A stretch of DNA of 11,999 nt, taken from NCBI GenBank assembly GCA_020056045.1, contig JAGVIM010000039.1, positions 1 to 11,999 on the forward strand. The letters run 5' to 3'. The DNA is from Nanobdellota archaeon (GTDB lineage: Archaea > Nanobdellota > Nanobdellia > Pacearchaeales > GW2011-AR1). Positions within the stretch are counted from its first letter, which is position 1. Each line of letters opens with the position of its first letter. Positions 5,554-11,999 of this stretch are shown piece after piece. Below the pieces are notes generated by a model. That model saw only the letters and a list, made by a program, of their open reading frames with translations, was not told the DNA's origin and made no database searches. Both the position numbers and the translations under genes were made by a program.

Positions 5554-7746
5554 TTATCCTCCAAGTCCCCCAAGGGCAACCCCTGCTAAGATTGAAAGTG
5601 CAATTATAGAACCAAGTGCAGTTAAAATATACAAGATTCCGCCCCTTATTAAATTTGTAGAAATTTGATTTGTCTGACTTAATTTATCTTCTCCAGAATC
5701 AATAGTAACCAAAGTACCTGTTAAAATAAAAATAATTTCAACAAGATAAACTCCAATTGCAACCTGCATAAAATAAGGTGGAATCATAGTATTTCTATCA
5801 AATAAAGCTACAATATTCTGAATATTTCCAAGTCCAATGCCGCCTTCACTTCCTAAGTTAATTATATCCTTTAATTGCCCAAGAATACTTGTTATCATTG
5901 AAGCAAGTCCAACAACAATCCCTGCTAGTAAAGGGGCTAAAAAAGTCATATTACTTTTCATATCACTAACAACCTCAGCAAGCAAGTCTCTTAATCTTTC
6001 ATTAATTTTCTGAATATTTCTAACATATTCTGAAATACTCATTAAACTTTCAGCAGCAACATTTAATCCCTTTTTTACACTCTCAATTAAAATTCTCATA
6101 CTAGTTGCAATTAATGAAGAAGGGTAATAAACCAAAGCTCCCCTCCTAGGATTAAAAATAGCTTCTTCAAGACTCATTCCCATTGACTGTATATTTGTAC
6201 TAACTACTTTAAAAAAATCTTCAGTAATCTGGCCTTTAGAAGAAGAGGCAACTCTTGCAAAAGCAATTTCAGCAGGTATTCCATCCCCAAGCCTATTTCC
6301 TAAAGTAAATAAAGAAGAATTAAATTCCCCTTCAAGATTTTTAGTTGCATTTCTTCCTTTAATTAATTCCTTGGTTCTTAAAGAATAGGATAATGAAAAA
6401 AATAAAATAAGTGAAAATGGTATAAATAAACTTAAAATTAAAGCACCAACTCCAAAAGGCCCTCCTGTAATCTCCTTACCAACATATAAAAATTCAAATA
6501 AGCTTCCCCTTCCAAATACAGTAAGGCCTAGTTCATCAAAAGTATAATCACTTTTTAAATTAAAAAGTGCCTGAGTATCTGCTGGATCATTAATATTATA
6601 TGTAAGATAATTTATTTGAAAAATAAATGGAAGAAATCCAATTATTAAAAAAGGTAATACAACAAAAAAAGCAATGTAATAAGGTTTTTTTGAAACATAT
6701 TGATAATAAAGAGGATTTTTTTCAAGAAGAGCTGACTCTCCATAACCTCCAGGCCTATTTAACATTATTTGTAAAGTTAAATAAAATACAAAAAAAGGAA
6801 CAATAAGATTAAATAAAACAAAAACATGAGTTGATTGAATCATTCCGCTAAGAAGAGTAGATGCAAGAGGAAGTAATGCCAAAGCAAGTGTTGGCAATAC
6901 AATACCCAACATATAAACATTTGTTAAAGGAGACCTAATATTATGAGTATATTTTAACATCTTTTCATAAACCTCATCTAAAATAACTCTTAAAGCTCTT
7001 TCAAGAATCATAATCCTTCTTGCCTCATTTGGTTCATATAAACTACTTTCTATTAAATGAAAGCTTTCTACAAATTCCATATTTGTATCTTTCCAAAATT
7101 CAAGGTAAGCATCAAGGCTTTGTTTTATAGAAGAATACTTTCCAGTTTCAACATCCCAAAGAATTTTTTTAAAATCTAATGAAAGTGGAGCTTCAACATG
7201 CATACTAATGAAATTAATAGCCCTTTCAAGATTGCTTGTATGTTTCATATAAATAACAGCATACAAAATAGCAGGAACCATCTGACTACTTGCCTTTAAT
7301 CTCCATTTAACAGCGAGTCTCTGGGGCATTGAATAAAAATAATATCCCATAAAAAATGAACTAATTACAATTAATACAAAAAGTAAAAAAGGAAAACTCC
7401 CAGATCCTAAAAACCAAATAGCAAGACATATAAAAATACCAAAAATAAGCAAAAGTGAAGAAGTTGCCAAAGCTAAACCAACAACTTCAGAAGGAGTTAC
7501 ACTTAAATGAGCCCGATCTAATTCCTTTTGTATGATAAGCTCATCTTTTTTTGCTGCTTTTATCCTAATAAAACTTCCAAGGCTACCTGCCCATTTTTCA
7601 TATCTTGAAAGCTCAGGCATTAAATCTTTTTTAAAATCTAAATAATCTCTTGAAATAGTTTCATCATTCAAATTATCAAAATCAGCATTATTCATCTCTT
7701 TTTTTATTCTTCCAGAGTATTTTTTTAGAATATCATCTACATTCAT
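5554..7746 (-). CDS. FlaJ/TadC-type platform membrane protein with two T2SSF-like halves, 730 aa
   Basis: Inner-membrane platform protein of an archaeal type IV filament or type II-like secretion system, expected to contact the ATPase and the pilin subunits. After an 85-residue cytoplasmic N-terminal extension come hydrophobic segments at about 87-111, 116-138, 276-300, 306-328, 356-378, 432-456, 599-622, 659-683 and 702-726. Two cytoplasmic regions resemble GspF/T2SSF domains: about 150-275 (MVPAILYAVIYMKHTSNLERA and on) and 470-598 (SSLFTLGNRLGDGIPAEIAF and on). Both show the helical 'G/T-x-x-x-x-A-I/A' pattern of the family. A soluble insert (about 380-430) separates the halves on the outer side. 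The start is supported by a Shine-Dalgarno GGTGAT three bases before the ATG. It is longer than typical archaellum FlaJ. The family call is confident; the exact substrate is unknown. Confidence 0.9.
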   Translation of the reverse strand: MNVDDILKKYSGRIKKEMNNADFDNLNDETISRDYLDFKKDLMPELSRYEKWAGSLGSFIRIKAAKKDELIIQKELDRAHLSVTPSEVVGLALATSSLLLIFGIFICLAIWFLGSGSFPFLLFVLIVISSFFMGYYFYSMPQRLAVKWRLKASSQMVPAILYAVIYMKHTSNLERAINFISMHVEAPLSLDFKKILWDVETGKYSSIKQSLDAYLEFWKDTNMEFVESFHLIESSLYEPNEARRIMILERALRVILDEVYEKMLKYTHNIRSPLTNVYMLGIVLPTLALALLPLASTLLSGMIQSTHVFVLFNLIVPFFVFYLTLQIMLNRPGGYGESALLEKNPLYYQYVSKKPYYIAFFVVLPFLIIGFLPFIFQINYLTYNINDPADTQALFNLKSDYTFDELGLTVFGRGSLFEFLYVGKEITGGPFGVGALILSLFIPFSLILFFSLSYSLRTKELIKGRNATKNLEGEFNSSLFTLGNRLGDGIPAEIAFARVASSSKGQITEDFFKVVSTNIQSMGMSLEEAIFNPRRGALVYYPSSLIATSMRILIESVKKGLNVAAESLMSISEYVRNIQKINERLRDLLAEVVSDMKSNMTFLAPLLAGIVVGLASMITSILGQLKDIINLGSEGGIGLGNIQNIVALFDRNTMIPPYFMQVAIGVYLVEIIFILTGTLVTIDSGEDKLSQTNQISTNLIRGGILYILTALGSIIALSILAGVALGGLGG

Positions 7747-7760
7747 GTTATCACCTTTTT
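7747..7760 (-). promoter_or_regulatory. Strong Shine-Dalgarno site of the platform gene
   Basis: The minus strand reads AAAAAGGTGATAAC directly before the ATG. AGGTGAT is complementary to the conserved archaeal 16S rRNA 3' end (GAUCACCUCC). It fixes the start of the platform gene at 7746. Confidence 0.65.
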
Positions 7761-7784
7761 CTCCATTAAATAATAGAAAACTTA

Positions 7785-7803
7785 ATTAATAAATATTCTT
7801 ATT
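7785..7803 (-). promoter_or_regulatory. Putative archaeal promoter of the platform gene
   Basis: This is an exact second copy of the 19-base element found upstream of the pilin run (5377-5395). The TATA-like core TTTATTAA (7787-7794, minus strand) predicts a transcript start near 7764, leaving an 18-nt leader that contains the Shine-Dalgarno site. Read on the plus strand, its AT-rich core could also serve the RNA candidate at 7827-7971. Confidence 0.5.
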
Positions 7804-7826
7804 AATGAATCGTTTTAAAAATGTCA

Positions 7827-7971
7827 AGAACCCTAGGTTAAAACCCAGAGCGTGTTTTAGTTCTCTCAGACAGAAAATTATCATTGTGTATCTCTAAATT
7901 AAAATAACAGAGGGTTACAATGAGAATTTTCTGGATCTAAAACCATAGTGGGTTTTTATTATTCTTTTTTT
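7827..7971 (+). ncRNA. Candidate structured non-coding RNA with long hairpin and T-tract
   Basis: The core is a 63-nt hairpin. Arm 7871-7887 pairs with 7917-7933 (17 nt, one A-G mismatch), continues through two G-U wobbles, and closes with CTCT (7892-7895) on AGAG (7909-7912). A 5' stem pairs AGAAC (7827-7831) with GTTCT (7860-7864) and TAAAAC (7839-7844) with GTTTTA (7854-7859). A 3' stem pairs AAAACC (7939-7944) with GGTTTT (7951-7956) and runs into T5 and T7 tracts (7953-7957, 7965-7971), like a terminator. The wobbles and T-tracts favour the plus strand. The flanking stems can also re-pair over long range. No known RNA family (tRNA, SRP, RNase P, C/D box) is recognised. It could instead be a minus-strand untranslated element or a palindromic remnant. 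Confidence 0.45.
7950..7971 (+). terminator. Possible plus-strand T-tract terminator
   Basis: The 3' arm GGGTTTTT of a short hairpin (5' arm at 7939-7944) is followed by ATTATTC and seven Ts. Runs of Ts are enough to end archaeal transcription. There is no protein-coding gene upstream on the plus strand, so if functional it would end the RNA candidate starting near 7827. Confidence 0.4.
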
Positions 7972-7977
7972 ATTTAA

Positions 7978-8208
7978 TCAAATCTTTTTTAATTTATCCA
8001 AATCATTAAAAGTAAAATGCAAACTATATCCAACTACAATAAAAATAATTGCAACAAAAAGAAGTAAATTAGAACAATTAGAAATTTGAGGATCAAAACA
8101 AGTTTGACAAAATCCCCTGCAAAAAGCCCTATTTAAAAAGCTAAATCCCAAACCATACAAAATTAAAAAAATACTTAATATTTCAATAATAATTTTCAAC
8201 CTTTTCAT
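7978..8208 (-). CDS. Small two-helix membrane protein with a Cys-rich loop, 76 aa
   Basis: Not recognised. It has two hydrophobic helices, at about residues 6-25 and 47-64, joined by a loop with four cysteines (30, 34, 37, 45; pattern C-x3-C-x2-C-x7-C). Short basic and charged ends (MKRLK and DKLKKI) suggest that both termini are cytoplasmic and the loop is outside. It is not prepilin-like: there is no KKA/KKG junction. A consensus TATA box on the minus strand (TTTATATA, 8230-8237) is centred about 26 nt before the ATG, so the gene is probably transcribed from its own start as a leaderless message. The Cys loop could hold two disulfides or a metal, perhaps linked to disulfide formation in the Cys-rich pilin-like proteins; that is speculation from context. 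Confidence 0.7.
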   Translation of the reverse strand: MKRLKIIIEILSIFLILYGLGFSFLNRAFCRGFCQTCFDPQISNCSNLLLFVAIIFIVVGYSLHFTFNDLDKLKKI

Positions 8209-8229
8209 AAATAAAATAGAAAATAAAAC

Positions 8230-8237
8230 TATATAAA
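8230..8237 (-). promoter_or_regulatory. TATA box of the 76-aa membrane protein gene
   Basis: The minus-strand TTTATATA is the archaeal TATA consensus. The predicted start about 26 nt downstream coincides with the A of the ATG at 8208, so the message would be leaderless. The box lies in the 34-nt gap after the ATPase stop codon. Confidence 0.5.
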
Positions 8238-8242
8238 ATTAT

Positions 8243-10549
8243 CTAAACCAGCTTATTTTTTTTAATATATTGATTTAACCACTCCTGCCATAAAGGGAAA
8301 ACCTTATTACCTATAGGTAATCCGACCTCTTCCCGAACTTCTTTTGAAAACTGGTGAAACATATTATTGCTTAAAGAATTAAACTTTGCTTCTAAAAGAT
8401 CAGGAAGATTTAATTTAGCACTTATATCAACAACCTCTTGTTTTATTTTTCCCCTTAACAAAATGTTATCATAAACAGCATCCCAGTCCCCTGCCCAACC
8501 CTTAACACCTGCGGCAATATCTTTAATTATTTCTGAATCTCCATTAATTAATTCCTCTGTAGGTTCTAATTGATCTGTCTGAATATTATATTTTATTAAA
8601 TTCACAAATCCCCCTTCTTCTTCAGGGTCTTTCATCCAATGTTTTCTAACCTCTGTTAATTGTAAAACTCTTTTTACAGATTTTAAACCATCAGGAGTTT
8701 TAATTGGATTTGCAATAATTAGACAATCAGTTGCTTTAAAACTTGTAACAGGGACCTCTAAATCGTTTACAACCCTATCAAATACTCCATAAGGAGAAGC
8801 ACCGTGAATAGTACCCGCAACAACATTTGCCAAAGCACCAATTCTCATTGCTTCATACAATGCTTTTGCTTCTAAACTCCTAACCTCACCAACAATCAAA
8901 CTAGAATCCCCTAAACGAAGACTGGTTCTTATTCCCTCGTCAGCCCCTATTTCAGTACTGGTTTTTAATAAACTACTTCTTACTTTCATTCTTTGAATAT
9001 CATATTTTAATTTTCTTATTGCTTCAACAGGCAACTCCAAGGTATCCTCTATAACAATAATTCTATACTTGGGCATTATTTCTAACATTAAACTTCCTAA
9101 AAGAGAAGTTTTTCCACTAGATCTTGTTCCTGCAATCAATAAGGTTCTACTTCCATCAATCATAAAACTAAAAAGTCCTGCTGCAAAACTATTCAACATT
9201 TTATTTTTGATAAATAAAGGTAAAGTCCAAGGATCTTCCCTATGTCTTCTTATTGCATAAGCTAAACCATTAGGAGACAATGGTTGCTGAATTACAGCAA
9301 TTCTCGCACTTATATTACCTAAAGATAAATCAGTATCTAAAATTGGATTTGCCTCATCCAAGGGTCTTCCAGAAATCATTCTAAATTTAGCAGCCCAAGA
9401 GTCTGCATCATCTCTGCTGGGGATTATATTTGTCATGCACTCATCAAATTCCTGATGTCTTAAAAAAACAGGATTAACAGAAATAGGGGAATTTAAAACA
9501 ATATCCTGAATATTTTTATCCTGCAATAAAACTTCAATTAATCCAAATCCAATAGTTACCCTAACAAGTATGGAAGCTAATCGATTTATTCCCTCATAAG
9601 TAAGATTAATTTTTTTCTTTTCATTATCTTCTATGGTCTTTATTAAATCCGAAATCATATCTTTTGCAACATTAAAAAAAGCCTGTCTTGCTCTCTCTGG
9701 ATCTGTAAACTGCTCAGCAGTAGGCTTATTAGCTGCTAGGCTATCTTTACTTAAATTTAACAATCTTTGTTCATCATCGTTAAGAGAATATTCAGGAGGC
9801 ATTAAATGATAAATAAATTTAGCATCCTCTTTTCTTTTTAATATGGTAACTGTAGATTTATCATAACCTTCCCCAATATCATATTGTTTAATAATTTCAG
9901 CATCAAGAGGCAATGTAGCAACCAATCGAGTAAATGCAAAATTAGGAATAATATCTGGTCTAAATATTTTGTAATAAATTTCTCTTTTTCCAAAAGAATA
10001 ATCAGAAAGATAATTATCCAACTCTATTAAAATTCTAGTATTTTTTAATAAAGACATAAATTTTTCTAAAAGTCTTACATAGCTTAACTGATCTAATTTC
10101 AAATTTTCAGGAGTATTTGTTAAATTAATTTTCTCGTCTTTTAAAAATCTCTCTAGTTCAAAAAAACTAGCAACAGGATCTCTTTTTAAAAGAGTTAAAA
10201 GATAATTAACATCACTAAATCTCTGACTTTGATAGGAAGTGTTCATGATAGATAATTTAGAAGGTAAAAGAATTTTTTCCTGTTTTGTCAGAAAAATATA
10301 AAGGTTAGAAATTTCTTTTAACATAAAAGTCTCTGCAGAACCATAACTATAGTTTCTCTGTTGAACAAAAACAACCCTGGAAATATTTGGGAGTTCCATC
10401 AAAATTTCAACAGTTCTAGACATAATATCAGGATTATCTGCTAAGTTTGGAACAGAAGAAGATCCCAAATAATTAATATATAAAACTTCGTGTCCCTCTT
10501 CCCTGAGTACTTCATAATAATATAAGGGAGTATTTTGTTTAAACAGCAT
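8243..10549 (-). CDS. FlaI/TadA/VirB11-type secretion ATPase with long N-terminal extension, 768 aa
   Basis: Cytoplasmic hexameric ATPase of the type II/IV secretion family that would power filament assembly or secretion. The catalytic core (about 330-635) shows, in order, Walker A GTRSSGKT (474-481), Asp box IEDTLEL (500-506), Walker B SLIVGEVR (550-557) and His box GTIHGASPYGVFDRV (579-593), all intact. The core's N-terminal domain is at about 310-440. Residues 1-300 form an extension that I do not recognise, and about 130 residues follow the core. At 768 aa it is roughly 200 residues longer than typical archaellum FlaI (about 510-560 aa). The start is supported by GAGG a few bases before the ATG. 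It heads the minus-strand cluster, upstream of the platform protein it would be expected to drive. Family assignment is firm; FlaI versus TadA is not resolved. Confidence 0.92.
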   Translation of the reverse strand: MLFKQNTPLYYYEVLREEGHEVLYINYLGSSSVPNLADNPDIMSRTVEILMELPNISRVVFVQQRNYSYGSAETFMLKEISNLYIFLTKQEKILLPSKLSIMNTSYQSQRFSDVNYLLTLLKRDPVASFFELERFLKDEKINLTNTPENLKLDQLSYVRLLEKFMSLLKNTRILIELDNYLSDYSFGKREIYYKIFRPDIIPNFAFTRLVATLPLDAEIIKQYDIGEGYDKSTVTILKRKEDAKFIYHLMPPEYSLNDDEQRLLNLSKDSLAANKPTAEQFTDPERARQAFFNVAKDMISDLIKTIEDNEKKKINLTYEGINRLASILVRVTIGFGLIEVLLQDKNIQDIVLNSPISVNPVFLRHQEFDECMTNIIPSRDDADSWAAKFRMISGRPLDEANPILDTDLSLGNISARIAVIQQPLSPNGLAYAIRRHREDPWTLPLFIKNKMLNSFAAGLFSFMIDGSRTLLIAGTRSSGKTSLLGSLMLEIMPKYRIIVIEDTLELPVEAIRKLKYDIQRMKVRSSLLKTSTEIGADEGIRTSLRLGDSSLIVGEVRSLEAKALYEAMRIGALANVVAGTIHGASPYGVFDRVVNDLEVPVTSFKATDCLIIANPIKTPDGLKSVKRVLQLTEVRKHWMKDPEEEGGFVNLIKYNIQTDQLEPTEELINGDSEIIKDIAAGVKGWAGDWDAVYDNILLRGKIKQEVVDISAKLNLPDLLEAKFNSLSNNMFHQFSKEVREEVGLPIGNKVFPLWQEWLNQYIKKNKLV

Positions 10550-10672
10550 CTTTCCTCTTTTAGCATAATATATCTTTTTTAAAGAAAGAAGTTAATACTA
10601 TTAAAATTTATGCATACTACTGTAAACAATAACAATTTTAAACCCTCTAACCTTTAAATTATCATAAAAAAG
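10550..10672. promoter_or_regulatory. Divergent promoter region between ATPase and coiled-coil genes
   Basis: This 123-bp AT-rich spacer separates two divergent transcription units, so both promoters should lie here. On the minus strand, TAAATTTTAA (10601-10610) could be the TATA box of the ATPase gene, whose GAGG ribosome site is at about 10554-10557. TATATTAT at 10566-10573 is too close to the ATG for normal spacing. On the plus strand, TTTTAAAC (10637-10644) would place the start a few bases before the ATG at 10673, giving a nearly leaderless message. No operator-like palindrome stands out. Confidence 0.35.
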
Positions 10673-11098
10673 ATGGATGACCAACAATTATCAGTAAGTT
10701 CTCTTTTATCTGAATTTAGTACAAGATTAAATGAGATAGAAGAAAAACAAAGACTAATAAAAGACAGACTTTTATTAGTTGGAGAAAACCTAGTTTCAAC
10801 AAAAGAAGATTATGAAAAAAAGGATTTTGAATTTAGGAAAAAAATTAGTGAAATTGATTCAGAAGTAAAATATATTAAACAGCTAAGTAAAAGAATAGTT
10901 AATGAATTAGAAAATTTTGCTAGAAAAGAGGAATTAATGATAATAGAAAGACAAATTAAAATGTTTCAACCAATAGAATTTGCGAGGATGAAAGATATAA
11001 ACCGAATAGTAAAAAAAGAAATGCAAGACATAATTAATTCAAAAAATGAAGAAAATCTAAAAGACAAAAGTATAAAAAATAAAAAAGACTCATTATAA
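10673..11098 (+). CDS. Cytoplasmic coiled-coil protein, 141 aa
   Basis: Not recognised as a named family. It has no signal or membrane segment and is rich in Lys and Glu. Heptad-like spacing of hydrophobic residues over about 10-35 and 52-97 indicates coiled coils. A short conserved-looking block, FQPIEFARMKDINRIVKKEM (98-117), and a charged basic tail follow. It is transcribed divergently from the ATPase gene, and its stop lies 1 nt before the start of the next gene, so the two are translationally coupled. No Shine-Dalgarno site precedes its ATG, which suits a leaderless first gene. By context and architecture it could be a cytosolic scaffold partner of the filament ATPase, as FlaC/D/E are in archaella. 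This is inference. Confidence 0.8.
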   Translation: MDDQQLSVSSLLSEFSTRLNEIEEKQRLIKDRLLLVGENLVSTKEDYEKKDFEFRKKISEIDSEVKYIKQLSKRIVNELENFARKEELMIIERQIKMFQPIEFARMKDINRIVKKEMQDIINSKNEENLKDKSIKNKKDSL

Positions 11099-11099
11099 T

Positions 11100-11912
11100 A
11101 TGTCAACATTAGAAAGGGTGACTCAATTGAAAGAACAGGGGATATCTGAACCTCAAATAATTCAAGCCTTAAGACAAGAAGGATTAACACCAAAAGAAAT
11201 AAGTGAGGCTTTATCACAATCAAAAATTAAATCTGTTGTAGATGGGGGAAACTCTTATCAACCTCAACAGGCCACATACGCTCAAGGAGATGAAACCATG
11301 GAAAAAAGTATAATGTCTGAAGAAAGCCCAAAAGGATATAATACAAACAATTCAGAACAAACATATGTAGACTATCCACCACAAGATCAAGATCAAGACT
11401 CTGAACAACAAACCAATTCAGCCCCAATGCCAACACAAGATTACACCCCCCAATATGAAGAGAATCAATATCCAGAATATCAACCTCAACAGCCAATAGA
11501 CATAGAAACAATAAGCGAAGTAATTGAACAATCAATAGAAGAAAAGAATGAACCTCTAAAAAAACAAATTTCCACTTTTATTAGATTTAAAGAAGATATT
11601 TCGTTAGAAATGGAAAAAATAAATTTAAGATTAACAAAAATAGAAAATGTATTCAGTGATCTACAAACTGCAATTTTAAGAAAAATAGGAAATTATGGAG
11701 AAGATATTCACACTATTGCAAAAGAAATGAGAACAACGCAAGATACTTTTTCAAAAATAATTGATCCATTAACAGATAACATCAGAGAATTAAAAGAAAT
11801 AACAGAATCAATGAAACCAGAACAAAACATAGGACAAGAACAAAATACAGGACAAGAAGAAGAACCTAGATTAAAAAAGACAAAATCAGATTTTGAAAGT
11901 TTTTTAAGATAA
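11100..11912 (+). CDS. FlaC/D/E-like coiled-coil protein with helical N-domain and Gln/Pro-rich linker, 270 aa
   Basis: Three parts are visible. Residues 4-44 form a small helical domain built from two similar units (VTQLKEQGISEPQIIQAL and LRQEGLTPKEISEALSQS), resembling UBA/CUE-type or other short three-helix modules. Residues 50-135 are a disordered linker rich in Gln, Pro, Tyr, Asp and Glu. Residues 136-240 are coiled coil, ending FSKIIDPL, after which comes an acidic tail. The coil, with a helix break near 196-202 and a terminal D-P-L, recalls the layout of archaellum accessory FlaC, where the coil ends near a conserved N-P-F. This resemblance is by eye only. The gene is coupled to its upstream partner with a 1-nt gap. 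It is probably a cytosolic component of the filament motor or platform. The assignment is tentative. Confidence 0.78.
   Translation: MSTLERVTQLKEQGISEPQIIQALRQEGLTPKEISEALSQSKIKSVVDGGNSYQPQQATYAQGDETMEKSIMSEESPKGYNTNNSEQTYVDYPPQDQDQDSEQQTNSAPMPTQDYTPQYEENQYPEYQPQQPIDIETISEVIEQSIEEKNEPLKKQISTFIRFKEDISLEMEKINLRLTKIENVFSDLQTAILRKIGNYGEDIHTIAKEMRTTQDTFSKIIDPLTDNIRELKEITESMKPEQNIGQEQNTGQEEEPRLKKTKSDFESFLR
11820..11855 (+). repeat. Two-copy 18-bp in-frame tandem repeat
   Basis: The two 18-base units (11820-11837 and 11838-11855) match at 16 positions and encode EQNIGQ-EQNTGQ near the C-terminus of the 270-aa protein. The copies keep the reading frame, so this is a local duplication in a disordered acidic tail that could vary in length between strains. 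Confidence 0.6.
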
Positions 11913-11926
11913 AATTCTATAATAAA

Positions 11927-11968
11927 TTTTTAGTATGGACAATTAGGTTAATCAGATTACCTTGTTTT
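11927..11968 (+). terminator. Probable terminator region of the coiled-coil operon
   Basis: After the stop codon come a T5 run (11927-11931), a weak hairpin with AGGT and AAT (11945-11952, one bulged T) pairing with ATTACCT (11956-11962), and then TTTT (11965-11968). T-rich runs after a stop fit archaeal termination. The hairpin is short. The remaining 31 bases to the window edge show nothing recognisable. Confidence 0.35.
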
Positions 11969-11999
11969 CGAATTGGATAGATAGAGAATTTGGGTTTAA

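Noticed and set aside
7827..7971. tRNA, SRP RNA, RNase P RNA or C/D box RNA
   Set aside because: No cloverleaf with T-loop GGTTCAAATCC-type sequence, no known SRP or RNase P motifs and no paired C/D boxes were seen in the intergenic regions.
9069..9260. Open frame of 63 codons on the plus strand
   Set aside because: It lies opposite the Walker A region of the ATPase, which is clearly the coding strand.
8243..10549. Calling the ATPase a true archaellum FlaI and the cluster an archaellum operon
   Set aside because: No FlaH, FlaF, FlaG or recognisable archaellin is present, and the subunits and ATPase length differ from archaellum clusters. Only the broader type IV filament/secretion assignment is safe.
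11227..11535. Open frame of 102 codons on the minus strand
   Set aside because: Antisense to the Gln/Pro-rich linker of the 270-aa gene; repeated CAA and GAA codons give Leu/Val-rich shadows on the other strand.
1..11999. CRISPR array, insertion sequence or integrase attachment site
   Set aside because: No regularly spaced direct repeats, transposase or recombinase motifs or paired terminal repeats around a coding unit were found.

Overview
The window looks like AT-rich archaeal DNA, most plausibly from a DPANN lineage (Pacearchaeota/Woesearchaeota-like). The lineage is an inference. It rests on low GC, tight packing, FlaI/TadA- and FlaJ/TadC-type proteins, many small proteins with archaeal class III (prepilin-like) signal peptides, Shine-Dalgarno sites of the form GGTGAT, and TATA boxes placed about 26 nt upstream of several start codons. 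No rRNA, tRNA or taxonomic marker gene is present to fix it.

Layout. From about 10.55 kb down to position 1, everything protein-coding lies on the minus strand and reads as one type IV pilus-like gene cluster. In transcription order it holds: a 768-aa secretion/assembly ATPase (8243-10549); a 76-aa Cys-containing two-helix membrane protein (7978-8208); a structured intergenic region (7747-7977); a 730-aa platform protein with two GspF/T2SSF-like halves (5554-7746); a second structured intergenic region (5357-5553); and then ten consecutive short-leader, prepilin-like genes running off the left edge. Two of the ten are tiny (52 and 50 aa) and one is cut by the window edge. Neighbouring genes in that run are mostly separated by 1-38 nt or overlap by 4 nt.

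Divergently on the plus strand are two cytoplasmic, coiled-coil-rich proteins (10673-11098 and 11100-11912), translationally coupled with a 1-nt gap. The second has a helical N-terminal domain, a Gln/Pro-rich linker and a C-terminal coiled coil that resembles archaellum accessory FlaC/D/E proteins in layout.

How it may work together (inference): the ATPase would drive the tandem platform protein, which would extract and polymerise the pilin-like subunits after cleavage by a prepilin peptidase encoded elsewhere. The coiled-coil pair could act as a cytosolic ring or scaffold, as FlaC/D/E do in archaella. No FlaH, FlaF, FlaG or prepilin peptidase is visible here, and the subunit repertoire is unusually large and Cys-rich. 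This therefore looks like a distinct archaeal type IV filament or secretion machine rather than a standard archaellum.

The most interesting non-coding signal is at 7827-7971. It contains a 63-nt hairpin with 17-nt arms, flanked by stems that can re-pair in two alternative ways and followed by T-tracts on the plus strand. It is a candidate structured RNA between the ATPase and platform genes. A 19-bp sequence is shared exactly by the upstream regions of the platform gene and the first pilin gene and probably contains their promoters.
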